Assembly (NCBI GenBank): GCA_030530205.1
Contig: JAUMVK010000008.1
Span: 1-64,000, forward strand
DNA from: RGIG3701 sp030530205
GTDB lineage: Bacteria > Planctomycetota > Planctomycetia > Pirellulales > Thermoguttaceae
DNA length: 64,000 bases
Direction of reading: 5' to 3'
Shown: positions 1-9,287 of the stretch, in pieces
Numbering within the stretch: the first letter of the stretch is position 1
How the letters are laid out: each line of letters starts with the position of its first letter
Program-made: the position numbers and the translations under genes
The notes under the pieces: model-generated
Database searches by the model: none
What the model was told of the DNA's origin: nothing
Seen by the model: the letters and a program-made list of their open reading frames with translations, nothing else

Positions 1-441
1 CCACGGATCGCCCGAATCTTTCTGCGCGTAACACGTCTGAAATGCTTTTTCATACCAGCGTTTCGCCTCATCTTCGTCTTTCGGAACGCCTTCCCCGTCT
101 TCATACCCCATTCCAAGACGACTAAATCCCCACGGGTCGTTCAGGTCGGCGGCTTTGCGGTTCCAGGAAAGCCATTTTTGCGTGTCGCGCTCAACACCAC
201 GACCGTAATAATAGCAGGAACCGAGCTCAACCATGGCGCGGGCGTGGCCGAGTTCAGCCGCCTGACGGTAGTATTCCGCCGCTTTGGTCCAGTCCTGCGT
301 GCCTTGGCCGTGGTCGGCAGTCGCCCACTTCTCGCCGAGCCGGTAAAGCTCCTCCGCGTTCGGGGCCGTCTCCGCCCAAACCGTCCAACCGAAGGAAAGA
401 ACCGAAATCACAAAAAACACCAAAACCCAAAAATGACGCAT
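1..441 (-). CDS. Sel1-repeat (TPR-like) secreted protein, C-terminus cut by window edge
   Basis: The frame is open from an ATG at 441 to the left edge (147 codons) with no stop, so the 3' end lies outside the window. Residues 1-23 form a signal peptide (a short MRHFW start, a hydrophobic core, then a VWA cleavage-like site). The rest holds Sel1-type helical repeats with the usual A-x-x-x-L-G spacing: AAELGHARAMVELGSCYYYG at about 66-85, a second unit through GFSRLGMGYEDGEGVPKD, and the start of a third at KRWYEKAF. Sel1 proteins are alpha-solenoids that act as protein-protein scaffolds. The partner is unknown. The gene points away from xylA and shares no operon with it. Confidence 0.8.
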   Translation of the reverse strand, partial: MRHFWVLVFFVISVLSFGWTVWAETAPNAEELYRLGEKWATADHGQGTQDWTKAAEYYRQAAELGHARAMVELGSCYYYGRGVERDTQKWLSWNRKAADLNDPWGFSRLGMGYEDGEGVPKDEDEAKRWYEKAFQTCYAQKDSGDPW

Positions 442-561
442 AGGTTAAACTCCCGGGTAAGAGGAAATCGAATGATTTTCAGTATAGCAGAAATTTGAAA
501 AAAGTGCAAGGGAGAAAAGGACCTTGGGGTAAACACCGCACCAGCCCCGCTTCAACGTGAG

Positions 562-674
562 ATTTAAACACGGATTTTCACGGATTAAAAGGATTCAAAG
601 GATTACTTCGGAGAAGGATTTCACTTTTAAAAATCCTGTAAATCCATCTAATCCGTGAAAATCCGTGTTTAAAT
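562..674. repeat. Inverted repeat, family A (AAACACGGATT palindrome), copy 1
   Basis: The left arm (562-587) and right arm (649-674) are perfect 26-bp reverse complements, starting ATTTAAACACGG. They flank a 61-bp spacer rich in GGATT words. Close relatives occur at 23842-23977 and 45140-45235. No transposase is nearby and no target duplication is obvious. It could fold into a long RNA hairpin or be a non-autonomous mobile palindrome. Confidence 0.85.
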
Positions 675-774
675 GAGATTTGGAAGCGGAGTGCGTGCTC
701 CCCTTGGCCGCTGTGCGACTCCGGCCCCAGTCGGGAATTTTCCAAAAAAAACGCAAAAATTCCCCCCTCACCCC

Positions 775-803
775 TTTTCAAAACGCGGGCGGTTTGTTAA
801 AAT
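775..803 (+). promoter_or_regulatory. Candidate promoter for xylA
   Basis: TTTTCA (775-780), a 17-bp spacer, then TAAAAT (798-803). The -10 is five of six to consensus; the -35 is weak. Transcription would start near 810, giving a leader of about 58 nt before xylA. Confidence 0.4.
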
Positions 804-867
804 GGATTTTGAAGAGTTTTTCTTCGTGACTATTTTTACCCATTCCTTTCAGCCTGGAGATCATTCA

Positions 868-2184
868 ATGGCAGAGTACATTCCCAACATCCCGCAAGTC
901 AAATTCGAAGGCCCACAGAGCACCAACCCGTTCGCGTTCCGGCATTACAATCCGGACGAAGTCGTTGAAGGCAAGCCCATGAAGGACCATTTCAACTTTT
1001 CCGCCGCTTTCTGGCACACCATGCGCATGAACGGCGTGGACCCCTTCGGTTCCGCCACGATGAGCCGCCCGTGGGAAGGCCCCGTCGATGACGTCCCCAA
1101 CGCCCAGAAGCGCGTCAAGGTCTTCTTCGAGATCTGCCAGAAGCTCCAGATGCCGTATTTCTGCTTCCACGACCGTGACGTGGCCCCGGAAGGCGCGACG
1201 CTGGCCGAGACGAACAAAAACCTCGACGAAGTCGTGAAAGTCTTCAAAGACGAGATCGCCCGCACCGGCGTGAAAATGCTGTGGGGCACCGCGAACCTCT
1301 TCGGAAATCCGCGCTACATGCACGGCGCAGCGACCTCCTGCAACGCCGACTCGTTCGCCTATGCCGCGGCGCAGGTCAAGAAAGCGCTCGAAGTCTCGCT
1401 CGAACTGGGCGCCAAAGGCTACACGTTCTGGGGCGGCCGCGAAGGTTACATGTGCCTCTGGAACACCAACATGAAGCGCGAAGTCGATAATCTGGCGCGG
1501 TTCATGCACATGGCCGTCGATTACGCGAAAGAGATCGGCTTCACCGGTCAGTTCTACTTTGAGCCGAAACCGAAAGAACCGACCAAGCACCAGTACGACT
1601 TCGACTCGGCCGCGTGCATCAACTTCCTGCGCGCCTACGGCCTGGCCGACAAAGTGAAGATGAACATCGAAACGAACCACGCCACTCTGGCCGGTCACAC
1701 GGTGGAACACGAACTGGAATACTGCGCCATGCAGGGTTTCCTCGGCTCGATCGACGCGAACGCCGGCGATATGCTCCTCGGCTGGGACACGGACCAGTTC
1801 CCGACCGACATTTACATGACGACGAAAATCATGCTCATCCTGCTGAAGTACGGCGGATTCAAGACCGGCGGTCTGAACTTCGACGCGAAAGTTCGCCGCG
1901 ACAGCTGGACGCCCGAGGACGTTTTCTTCGCCCACATCGGCGGGATGGACACGTTCGCGAAGGGGCTCAAAATCGCCGCCGCCATGCGTGCGGACGGCGT
2001 GCTTGACGAGATGGTCAAGAATCGCTACTCCAGCTGGGATTCCGGCATTGGCGCCGAGATCGAGGCCGGCAAACACGACTTCAAATCCCTCGAAGCGTAC
2101 ATGCTCGCAAAGGGGAACGTGGACGGGATCGTCTCCGGCAACCAGGAACTTTACGAGAACGTCGTGAACCGTTACATTTTCTAG
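868..2184 (+). CDS. xylA: Xylose isomerase (class II)
   Basis: A 438-residue protein, the usual length for class II xylose isomerases, which interconvert D-xylose and D-xylulose (and glucose and fructose) with two divalent metals in a TIM barrel. Visible signatures are FHDRDVAPEG with catalytic His101 and Asp104, WGGREGY, the metal ligand Glu232 in FEPKPKEPTKHQYDFD, MNIETNHATLAGH, and SIDANAGD. The ATG at 868 follows a CTGGAGA ribosome-binding site by 7 nt. The frame is open further upstream to 673, but that part is intergenic repeat and is rejected. No xylulokinase is in the window. A cytoplasmic role in pentose use fits the neighbouring polysaccharide-degrading genes. Confidence 0.96.
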   Translation: MAEYIPNIPQVKFEGPQSTNPFAFRHYNPDEVVEGKPMKDHFNFSAAFWHTMRMNGVDPFGSATMSRPWEGPVDDVPNAQKRVKVFFEICQKLQMPYFCFHDRDVAPEGATLAETNKNLDEVVKVFKDEIARTGVKMLWGTANLFGNPRYMHGAATSCNADSFAYAAAQVKKALEVSLELGAKGYTFWGGREGYMCLWNTNMKREVDNLARFMHMAVDYAKEIGFTGQFYFEPKPKEPTKHQYDFDSAACINFLRAYGLADKVKMNIETNHATLAGHTVEHELEYCAMQGFLGSIDANAGDMLLGWDTDQFPTDIYMTTKIMLILLKYGGFKTGGLNFDAKVRRDSWTPEDVFFAHIGGMDTFAKGLKIAAAMRADGVLDEMVKNRYSSWDSGIGAEIEAGKHDFKSLEAYMLAKGNVDGIVSGNQELYENVVNRYIF

Positions 2185-2225
2185 TCCATCACGAATTCGG
2201 ACTCAAGGATTGATTACCGGTCAGG

Positions 2226-2280
2226 AATCAGGATCGACGAGGCGGCGATGAAACTTCATCGCACCGGCCAGATCCTGATT
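2226..2280. repeat. Nested inverted repeat downstream of xylA
   Basis: AATCAGGATC (2226-2235) and GATCCTGATT (2271-2280) are perfect complements. Inside them GCGATGAA-AC-TTCATCGC (2245-2262) forms an 8-bp hairpin with a 2-nt loop. Further TTTCTGATTTCTG words follow to about 2312. The element may act as a 3'-end structure for xylA. There is no T-run after the hairpin, so it is not a classical terminator. Confidence 0.55.
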
Positions 2281-2322
2281 TCTGGCTTTTGAGTTCGGAT
2301 TTCTGATTTCTGCTCCAGGATC

Positions 2323-4110
2323 ATGAGAATTTCGTGCTTCTTCGTTTTTTGGCTATTGGCCGTCCCCGCTTTTTGCACCGACTGGTTCGTCTCGCCGCAT
2401 GGTTCCGACTCAAATGACGGCAAATCCCCGCAGACGGCGTGGGCCACTCTCGACCGGGTCAATCGGGCCGACGAAATTCAGCCCGGCGACCGGGTCCTTT
2501 GGGAGCGCGGCGGGATCTGGCGCGGAGTTCTTCGTCCCCACTCCGGTGAAGCCGGAAAACCGGTCACGTACGCCGCCTACGGAAGCGAGGAAAAACCCAG
2601 GCCGACGTTTTTCGGCTCGGTTTCCGCCTCCCAGGAACAGGACTGGGTACAAGCCGCTCCGAACGTCTGGGCCACGCGGGAGCCTACGATCGAAACCGGC
2701 CGTGAGCTGGACGGGAATTTTCAGGCCGGCTGGAGCCTCTACAAAGAACCAAAAACCGACGTGCGTCTGACGGCGCAGGGCGGGAAACTCTCCATCGACT
2801 ACCAGTTCGGCGGGACGGCCCAGAATCAGGTCCAGCTCTGGGGGCCCGAGGTCGATCCGGACCAGTTCACCGAAACGATGGTCCTGCAAATGCGCGTCCG
2901 TGCGAATCGGCCTCTGACGCTTCCGGGCCTTCACGTTTCCCAACCCGCCGCACCGTGGCCGCGGCCGGCCGTGAGCGGGAATTTCGAAGTGACCGGGGAC
3001 TGGGCCCGCGTTGATCTGCTCCTGAGTCGCTCCGATGCGAAGCTGAAGCCGGGCGTTCCGTGCCGCTGGCACTTGAGTTTCGGCGCGCTTCCCCCGGAAA
3101 CCAGGCTCGAATTTGAGTTTCTGGGTCTGAAAGAGGCGCGGATGGACCACTCGCTCTTTCTTCCCAACGACGTGGGAAACGTGATCATGGAGCGCCGCGC
3201 CAAGCCGTCCCCTGCCCCCCAAATGGATTACGCCCCGCAAAATCCCGTTTGCGGCTGGAAGAAATGGGAACGCGATGAACTCGAAAAACCGGGAGATTAC
3301 TGGTACGATAAAGCGTCGAACCGGGTCTTTCTCTACTGGCCCGAAAACCCGGCCAAAACGTTTCAGTGGATCGAGCTGGCCCAGAAGCAGACGGTTTTCA
3401 ACGAAAGTTCATGCCACGACGTCACGTACGACGGTCTGGCCGTCGCCTTCACCGCCGCGCACGGGATCGGAGGCGGAAACACGCGAAACATCACGGTCCG
3501 AAACTGCGATTTGTACTTCATCGGCGGCGGCGATTTCACCCACGCGGACGGAACGCACGCCCGTTTCGGAAACGCGATCGAGTTCTGGAACTCCTGCGAC
3601 GGGAACCTGGTCGAGAATTGCCACATTTGGGAGATTTACGACGCGGCCCTGACCAATCAGGGGAAAGGAACGCCCGAGGCCCCGTCGGTCCAGCGGAATC
3701 TGGTTTACCGGAACAATCGGATCGAACGCGCGGAGTATTCGTTCGAGTACTGGAACCGCGGCGGCGTGACCGAAAACGTGCTTTTCGAGGGAAACGTCTG
3801 CACGGACGCGGGGATCTGCTGGTCCCACGCCCAGCGCCGTGACCCAAACGGCGGGCACTTGATGTTCTACCAGAATTCGGCGCCGACGAGCGGTTTCGTC
3901 GTCCGGAACAATCAGTTCCTCCGCTCCTCAGAGGTCTGCTTCCGCTTCGAAAACGACTGGCGGGCCGGCCTGAAAATGGAGCGGAACGTTTACGAACAGT
4001 TTGACGGAAAACCGGTCATTCGGTGGAAAGTCAAGAATTACATTCAAAAGGAAGAATTCCCTGACTGGGTCCAGGAGAGTGGTCTGGACCAGGGAAGTAT
4101 TTGCCGGTGA
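2323..4110 (+). CDS. Secreted right-handed beta-helix protein (polysaccharide-active enzyme family)
   Basis: A 595-residue protein with a signal peptide (about 1-19, ending PAFC). It opens with the WFVSPHGSDSNDGKSPQTAWATL start typical of secreted parallel beta-helix proteins. A central jelly-roll-like segment (about 120-290) is followed by beta-helix coils from about 360, including VTYDGLAVAF, ITVRNCDLYFIG, NLVENCHIWEIYDAAL and NVLFEGNVC. This fold is used by pectate lyases, polygalacturonases and related carbohydrate-active enzymes. I cannot assign a family or substrate. The ATG at 2323 has only a weak AGGA just upstream. It ends shortly before the next small gene, so the two are probably co-transcribed. 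Confidence 0.75.
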   Translation: MRISCFFVFWLLAVPAFCTDWFVSPHGSDSNDGKSPQTAWATLDRVNRADEIQPGDRVLWERGGIWRGVLRPHSGEAGKPVTYAAYGSEEKPRPTFFGSVSASQEQDWVQAAPNVWATREPTIETGRELDGNFQAGWSLYKEPKTDVRLTAQGGKLSIDYQFGGTAQNQVQLWGPEVDPDQFTETMVLQMRVRANRPLTLPGLHVSQPAAPWPRPAVSGNFEVTGDWARVDLLLSRSDAKLKPGVPCRWHLSFGALPPETRLEFEFLGLKEARMDHSLFLPNDVGNVIMERRAKPSPAPQMDYAPQNPVCGWKKWERDELEKPGDYWYDKASNRVFLYWPENPAKTFQWIELAQKQTVFNESSCHDVTYDGLAVAFTAAHGIGGGNTRNITVRNCDLYFIGGGDFTHADGTHARFGNAIEFWNSCDGNLVENCHIWEIYDAALTNQGKGTPEAPSVQRNLVYRNNRIERAEYSFEYWNRGGVTENVLFEGNVCTDAGICWSHAQRRDPNGGHLMFYQNSAPTSGFVVRNNQFLRSSEVCFRFENDWRAGLKMERNVYEQFDGKPVIRWKVKNYIQKEEFPDWVQESGLDQGSICR

Positions 4111-4121
4111 GAGCGGAAACC

Positions 4122-4346
4122 ATGGAAACCGACCCGATTTTGAAACGCTGGAATGACGCGCTCGAAGCGATTCGCGCGGCGGGGTACATCGTCCGCGAGG
4201 AGTGGCTCGAGGGCGGCGGCGGTTTATGCGAATTCGGCGGGAAAAAGTACTTTTTCTCCGACCAGGCCCTTTCGCTCTTCGAGAGGATCGACCAGGCGGA
4301 AGAAGCCGTGAAAACTTTAAAAATGAAAGGAAAGATCGATGAGTAA
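4122..4346 (+). CDS. Small conserved-looking protein of unknown function
   Basis: A 74-residue cytoplasmic protein from an ATG at 4122 preceded by GAGAGCGG. A TTG at 4101 in the same frame would add seven residues but overlap the previous gene. The sequence is mixed alpha/beta in appearance: an N-terminal amphipathic helix (LKRWNDALEAIRAAGY), a Gly-rich turn, then FGGKKYFFSDQALSLFERID and a charged C-terminal helix. I do not recognise the family. It overlaps the following C_GCAxxG_C_C gene by 8 nt, which implies translational coupling and perhaps a shared task. Confidence 0.6.
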   Translation: METDPILKRWNDALEAIRAAGYIVREEWLEGGGGLCEFGGKKYFFSDQALSLFERIDQAEEAVKTLKMKGKIDE

Positions 4347-4785
4347 AGCGGATTTGGCGCGTGAGTATTTTCAGAAGGGCGCGAACTGCGCGCAGGCCGT
4401 CGCGTGTGCCTTTGCTGACGAGTGCGGGCAAACGCCCGAAATGATGGCTAAACTGGCCTCCGGGTTCGGCGCGGGAATGGGCCGGATGCGTGAAGTGTGC
4501 GGCGCCGTTTCCGGCATGGTCCTCGTCGCCGACCTGCTCCAGGGCCCGACCGACCTGGCCGACAAAGCGGGAAAGGACGCGCAGTACACGCTGATCCAGG
4601 ACCTCGCCAACCAGTTCAAGGCGGAGACCGGCTCGATCATCTGCCGCGAGCTGCTCGGGCTGGGCAAAAAAGAAATGCCCTCGCCGATCTCCGAGCCGCG
4701 CACCGAAACGTACTACAAAAAACGGCCATGCGTCGAAATGGTGGCGCTGGCCGCTGAGATTCTGGAGAATCACTTGAAGAAGTGA
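4339..4785 (+). CDS. C_GCAxxG_C_C family protein (putative redox/metal protein)
   Basis: A 148-residue protein with the spaced cysteines that name this family: NCAQAVACAFADECG near the N-terminus, GAGMGRMREVCGAVSGM in the middle, then IICRELLG and RPCVEMVALAAEIL. Family members are widespread in anaerobes. The conserved Cys residues are thought to bind a metal or redox cofactor, but the biochemical role is not established. No signal peptide is visible. It is coupled to the preceding 74-residue gene by an 8-nt overlap and faces the convergent rhamnosidase gene 19 bp away. Confidence 0.85.
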   Translation: MSKADLAREYFQKGANCAQAVACAFADECGQTPEMMAKLASGFGAGMGRMREVCGAVSGMVLVADLLQGPTDLADKAGKDAQYTLIQDLANQFKAETGSIICRELLGLGKKEMPSPISEPRTETYYKKRPCVEMVALAAEILENHLKK

Positions 4786-4804
4786 AAACTCCCTGATTCA
4801 TAAT

Positions 4805-7800
4805 TCAAAATTCATAATTGAAAGTCCCGCTTCCAACCTCCCGTTTCTCTCCGTTCGGGAGGAGGATCTCCGCCGTCGTGTTCGCGGGGATCGTGACTTT
4901 CAGCTCGAATTTCTCGTACTTCTCATCCCACTTCCACGAGCTGGAAATGACTCCGTACGGAGAATCGACCGAGGCGGAAACCGTGTGCAGACCCACGCCG
5001 CGCAGGTCCTCCGGGCGGGCGCAGGGCGCGATCCGGATCCGCTTGAAACCGGGTTCGACGCACTCGATCCCCGCGAGGTAGCGGAACATCCAGGCCGTCA
5101 CATCACCGAACATGATGTGGTTCAGCGAGCTGCTCGCGTTGAAATCCTCCCAAAGCGTCCCCTGCTCCGAGTTGGCCATGCCGACGTAACTCGGTCCGGT
5201 CGGGTTCAGGATCATCTTCAGCGCGAGATCCGTCCGGCCGCGGTCGCTCAGCGTGCGGAAAACGTACTTCGAGCCGAGGATCCCGAAATCGAGGTGGGAA
5301 TCTTTGGCCGCGATCGCATCGACGAGCTTCGCGAAAACTGCATCGTCGGAGGTCAGGCCCTGGAACAGAGCGCACGCCTGCGCGCACTGCGTTCCTTCCC
5401 AGACCGTGCCGTCCGGGCGGACGAGCGTCTTCAGGAAGTCACGCCGGATCGACTCGGCAAGTTCCGCGTAACGTTTGGCCTCTTCGGTCTTCCCAAGGAC
5501 TTGGGCGGCTTTGGAAACCACCACGGCGTCCGCGTACCAGTAGGCGGTCGAAGTCACGATTGGAGGCGTCTTCGAGCCGGGCGTACACCAGTCCGAAAGG
5601 CCGTGAGTCAGAAGCCCGTCCGCCTGCCTTTTCGTCGTGGTGAAATCGACGTAACGCGCCATCGCGTCGAAGTTTTCCTCAAGCATCCGCCGGTCGCCGC
5701 GGTACTGGTACACGTACCACGGGATCATCACCAACGCACTGTCCCAGGCCGGGCCGTTCCCCCACGCGTAGCCCCAGCCGCCGGTCGGGACGATGCACGA
5801 GAGGTCGCCGTTTTCACGCTGCTCATCGCGCAGGTCGTCGAGCCATTTCCGGTAGCACGGCGTGTTTTCAAAGAGGTACTGCGCCAGTTCGGCCGCAAGC
5901 TGCGCGTCGCCGGTCCAGCCGTTTTTCTCCCGGTGCGGGCAGTCGGTCGGCACGCCGTTCACGAAGTTGGAAATGTACGCCTGCACGGTCGCGTCGAACA
6001 GATGATTCAGCGTCGGAACGTCGCACTCGAACGAGCCGATTTGCGGGTAGTCGTTTTGTAGCGCCGTCGCCCAAACATCCACTTCCGCATCCGGGACCGG
6101 TTTTCCGTCGCGCAGGACCGTAACTTCGGCGTACTGGAAGCCGTGGTAGGTGAAAATTGGAGTGTAACATATATTTCTATTCATCTCACCCCGGAACCAG
6201 TCGGTCTGGAATTCGCCCGGTTCGCCCGTGATCCACGCCGGGGAGCCGGAATGGAAGAATTGCTTGATGTTAGACCGGTCAAGCGTCCAATCCCCGTGGA
6301 TCTTTTCCGAGTACCTCACGCGTATCCAGTCGGTCGGAATCGCGTTTTTCAAACGCTTGACCGACACGAAACCGGCAAGGTTTTTCGGGAATTTGAAAAC
6401 ACGCACACCAGGCTGAATTTCCTTACTTTTTTCGGGTGACATATCTACCGACTCATGCGTAGCCGGGCAGCGCTCCGCCACAAGTTTTCCCTTGGGTCCC
6501 GGAACGACCTCGGCTTTTCCCAGCGTTTCGTCATCCATATCCATCAATTCGTCCATTATAACGCCCTGGCGGATGCAGTCCCACAAAATCGGACTGGAAA
6601 CCGCGTCCCAGGTTTCATCCGAAACGACCCACTGCGTCGAGCCGTCCTTGAAGCGGATCTCGAGCTGGGCGATCATACGGGGAAAATCCCGCCACGGCGA
6701 GGCGTCGTAGTTCCACGTCGCGACCGTCCGCATATCGTACCAGCCGTGACCGACCAAAAATTGCAGCGTATTTTCTTTCTGAAGGTTATCGATCGGGAAA
6801 GAGCGGTAAAGAACGTGCGAGTCGTAATTCGTCGGGTTCGGTGAAAGCGGCGAGAAATCCAGCGAGGTATGATTCAGTCCCCCGACAAAATACCCGGCGG
6901 CGGTGCAGTGCAGGATCGCTTCCTGAACGTTTTCCGGGTGCTCGATGGTGAATTTTTTCTCGAAAGCGGGCGATCTCGTCTCGGTCCTGCGCCGGACTTT
7001 CCCCCACGGCATCGAGTCGGCCGAACCAAGCGCCACGGCCGGTTTTCCCTCCGCGGAACCTTTTCCAAACGCGAGCCACGACGCATCGGAAAGAACCGTC
7101 TGGACTGGCTCGCCGAGCGACTTCACGCCCGTCTCCGCGGCAGTCAGAACCGGAAAAACGTCCAGACGCGCCAAAAGGGCCGGCTTCGCCTTCGGGTTCG
7201 AGACTTTCACGCGCAGCGTGTTTTCGCCGACCCTCACGCGGGTTGAAAGGTCAAAAAAGCGCATCTGGTCCGGGTTGAAAACCATTCCGATGGAGTAAAA
7301 CGCCTTCTGCCCGTTGAGCCAGATCTCGAATTTCTGGTCCGCCGCCAGCGCGAGCTGGACCGACCGGGAACCGGCGTTTTCCGTCTCCTCGAGCGTGAAT
7401 TTTTTCTCAAACTCGACCTCGTTCCCGTTCCCCGGAGCGCCGATCCACGACGCCCCGTCGAGGTTCAGATCCGGCCGGTACTTTTCGGGCATCGCGATCC
7501 ATTTCGCCTTCCACTCCTCGGGGTGGAGGATCCCGGTCACGAACGAATCCCTGATGGACCAATTGCTCGCATTTCCGTTCTGGTCCCAAACGCGGACGCG
7601 CCACGTGTACACGCGGGAACTTTGCAGAGCCGGGCCGGTCCACGGGACCAAAACCGACTCGGAGCCTTCGATTTTCCCGGAGTCCCAGACCTGCTGGCCG
7701 TCGATGAACGCCTGGATCTGGTACGCGGTCTGAAGGACGTTTTGCTCGTCCGAGAACAGTTTCCAGCTAAAGCGCGGCTGGGCACAGTCCACGATGGCGT

Positions 7801-7882
7801 GCTCCTGCGATTCAACGCTCAGGCCCCCAACGGTCAGCGCGCTGCTGAGGAAAAACGACAAAAAAACCATTAATGATTGCAT
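4805..7882 (-). CDS. Secreted alpha-L-rhamnosidase, GH78
   Basis: A 1,025-residue protein with a signal peptide (MQSLMVFLSFFLSSALTVGG). It should release terminal L-rhamnose from pectin side chains, glycosides or glycans. It has the N-terminal beta-domains of bacterial GH78 enzymes (PRFSWKL... VWDSGKI... YTWRVRVWD). The (alpha/alpha)6 catalytic domain carries DCPHREKNGWTGDAQ with the probable general acid Glu652, and GTLWEDFN with SLNHIMFGDVTAWMFRYLAGIE as the second catalytic region. A C-terminal beta-domain ends in NYEF. The last codons and stop lie in an AATTATGAATTTTGAATT repeat word. The start follows GAAAGGAACG. Rhamnulokinase is 35 kb away, and the Gfo/Idh oxidoreductase lies 36 bp upstream in the same direction. 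Confidence 0.93.
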   Translation of the reverse strand: MQSLMVFLSFFLSSALTVGGLSVESQEHAIVDCAQPRFSWKLFSDEQNVLQTAYQIQAFIDGQQVWDSGKIEGSESVLVPWTGPALQSSRVYTWRVRVWDQNGNASNWSIRDSFVTGILHPEEWKAKWIAMPEKYRPDLNLDGASWIGAPGNGNEVEFEKKFTLEETENAGSRSVQLALAADQKFEIWLNGQKAFYSIGMVFNPDQMRFFDLSTRVRVGENTLRVKVSNPKAKPALLARLDVFPVLTAAETGVKSLGEPVQTVLSDASWLAFGKGSAEGKPAVALGSADSMPWGKVRRRTETRSPAFEKKFTIEHPENVQEAILHCTAAGYFVGGLNHTSLDFSPLSPNPTNYDSHVLYRSFPIDNLQKENTLQFLVGHGWYDMRTVATWNYDASPWRDFPRMIAQLEIRFKDGSTQWVVSDETWDAVSSPILWDCIRQGVIMDELMDMDDETLGKAEVVPGPKGKLVAERCPATHESVDMSPEKSKEIQPGVRVFKFPKNLAGFVSVKRLKNAIPTDWIRVRYSEKIHGDWTLDRSNIKQFFHSGSPAWITGEPGEFQTDWFRGEMNRNICYTPIFTYHGFQYAEVTVLRDGKPVPDAEVDVWATALQNDYPQIGSFECDVPTLNHLFDATVQAYISNFVNGVPTDCPHREKNGWTGDAQLAAELAQYLFENTPCYRKWLDDLRDEQRENGDLSCIVPTGGWGYAWGNGPAWDSALVMIPWYVYQYRGDRRMLEENFDAMARYVDFTTTKRQADGLLTHGLSDWCTPGSKTPPIVTSTAYWYADAVVVSKAAQVLGKTEEAKRYAELAESIRRDFLKTLVRPDGTVWEGTQCAQACALFQGLTSDDAVFAKLVDAIAAKDSHLDFGILGSKYVFRTLSDRGRTDLALKMILNPTGPSYVGMANSEQGTLWEDFNASSSLNHIMFGDVTAWMFRYLAGIECVEPGFKRIRIAPCARPEDLRGVGLHTVSASVDSPYGVISSSWKWDEKYEKFELKVTIPANTTAEILLPNGEKREVGSGTFNYEF

Positions 7883-7918
7883 GGTGGGCGTTCCTTTCTC
7901 ACTTTTTCACATCAAAAC

Positions 7919-9241
7919 TCAGTTGATTTCAAAACCTTTTCTCTGTTCGCGGCTCAGGAAGGACTGCGCCAGATCGTCGCCGACGACGCACTCGTTGACC
8001 GGGTCCCAGCGGATCTCACGCTTCAGGCGCGCCGCGATGCCGCAGAGGTGGGCGACTGTCATGGTCTGCACGTGGCTCATCGGGTCGGAGACGCACACGC
8101 CGCCGTTTCGGATGCAGTCGTACAAATTCGCTTTGTGCCAGGTGGGCGTCTTGCCTTTGAACAGCGCGATGCGGTCTTCCTCCGTGTATTTGCCCTCGTC
8201 CCAGTTTTCCTCGATGGGTTTTCCGGTGATCCGCTCGCGGCTGACGAAGATCCGGCCCTTTTCCCCCTCGAAGATCAACCCGTTGTCGGCGTGGGTCGTG
8301 ATGATCATCTCCGAGCCGTTCTCGAACTTGCAGACGAAATCAAACTCGTACGGCGTGTTGTACATTCGGTCGGTGCTTGGGTTTCCCTTTTCGTCAAAAT
8401 CGACGTGGGCCTTCGCGTTCCTTCCGTCGATGGAGATCGGCCCGGCCCCTTTGTGGTCCTGATCGAGCGCCCAGAGCGCAATGTCGATGTGGTGGGCGCC
8501 CCAGTCCGCGATCACTCCGCTGGCGTACTCGAACCAGTAGCGGAACGTGCGGTGGCACCGCTGCGGAATGTACTCGGTCCACGGCGCCTGGCCGAGCCAC
8601 TGGTTCCAGTCGAGGCCGTCCGGCACCGGCGCGGTCTGGAAAAGCCCCTGATCCGCCGCATGAGCGCCCGGACCAGAAGGAAGCCCCACGATCACTTTCT
8701 GAATTTTGCCCAAAAGCCCCTTCCGGCAGAAGTTCACCGCGCGGCCGAAAAGATTCAGCTGGGCGCGCTGTTGGGTGCCGACCTGGAACGCCTTGCCCGC
8801 TTTTTCGGCCGCGTCACGAATCAAAAAGCCTTCCGCGACGGTGAGCGTGAGCGGCTTCTGGCAGAAAACGTGCTTCCCGCTGCGCAGGGCGTCGAGGCAA
8901 ATTTTCACGTGCCAGTGGTCCGGCGTGGAGCAGCTCACCAGGTCAATGTCGTTCCGGTCGATGATCCGTCGGTAATCGCCGTAGCAGTTTTCCGATGCAA
9001 CGTGAAAACGGTTCGCCGCCTGGTCCAGATGAGACCGATCGACGTCACAAAGCGCGGCCATTTCGCAATTATGCGAGTGGTCATTCGCGTCGCCAGTCCC
9101 CATCCCGCCGAGGCCCACACAGCCGACGCGGATCCGGTTGGAGGGGGCGTTTTCGCCGCGGGCATATTTCAGGAAAAACGGCGCGGAAACCACGGCCGCG
9201 GAGGAGGTCAAAAAGGAACGTCGGTTAAGTGGGTAAAACAT
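7919..9241 (-). CDS. Gfo/Idh/MocA-family oxidoreductase with Tat signal
   Basis: A 440-residue NAD(P)-dependent sugar or polyol dehydrogenase family protein. It starts MFYPLNRRSFLTSSAAVVSA, a twin-arginine signal, so it is probably exported folded with its cofactor. It has the Rossmann motif VGCVGLGGMGTGD, the variant catalytic lysine motif HVFCQKPLTLTVAEG and the C-terminal GVIADWGAHHIDIALWAL signature. An ATG further up (9328) is open but lacks a ribosome-binding site. The ATG at 9241 follows AAGGAAG by about 6 nt. It sits between a histidine kinase gene (47 bp upstream) and the rhamnosidase (36 bp downstream), so the three may form one transcript. The substrate cannot be read from sequence. 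Confidence 0.9.
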   Translation of the reverse strand: MFYPLNRRSFLTSSAAVVSAPFFLKYARGENAPSNRIRVGCVGLGGMGTGDANDHSHNCEMAALCDVDRSHLDQAANRFHVASENCYGDYRRIIDRNDIDLVSCSTPDHWHVKICLDALRSGKHVFCQKPLTLTVAEGFLIRDAAEKAGKAFQVGTQQRAQLNLFGRAVNFCRKGLLGKIQKVIVGLPSGPGAHAADQGLFQTAPVPDGLDWNQWLGQAPWTEYIPQRCHRTFRYWFEYASGVIADWGAHHIDIALWALDQDHKGAGPISIDGRNAKAHVDFDEKGNPSTDRMYNTPYEFDFVCKFENGSEMIITTHADNGLIFEGEKGRIFVSRERITGKPIEENWDEGKYTEEDRIALFKGKTPTWHKANLYDCIRNGGVCVSDPMSHVQTMTVAHLCGIAARLKREIRWDPVNECVVGDDLAQSFLSREQRKGFEIN

Positions 9242-9287
9242 AAAAAACTTCCTTGGAAATGATGGGGTGAAAATCTGAAAAACGTAA

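Larger units (their letters stand above)
442..867. other. Intergenic region between the divergent Sel1 gene and xylA
   Basis: These 426 bp hold no credible gene. They contain a long inverted repeat (562-674) and, nearer xylA, a candidate sigma-70-type promoter. The frame open from 673 into xylA is only an upstream extension through the repeat arm, with no ribosome-binding site at its first ATG. Confidence 0.6.

Noticed and set aside
562..674. CRISPR-like repeat and spacer arrangement
   Set aside because: Arms are inverted, only one pair occurs per locus, spacers are irregular, and no cas genes are present.
673..867. N-terminal extension of xylA from an ATG at 673
   Set aside because: The extension is translated from the palindromic repeat and AT-rich DNA. 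The ATG at 868 has a good ribosome-binding site and gives the family length.
865..2076. 403-codon minus-strand frame opposite xylA
   Set aside because: Shadow of xylA, which has complete catalytic motifs; the antisense product resembles nothing known.
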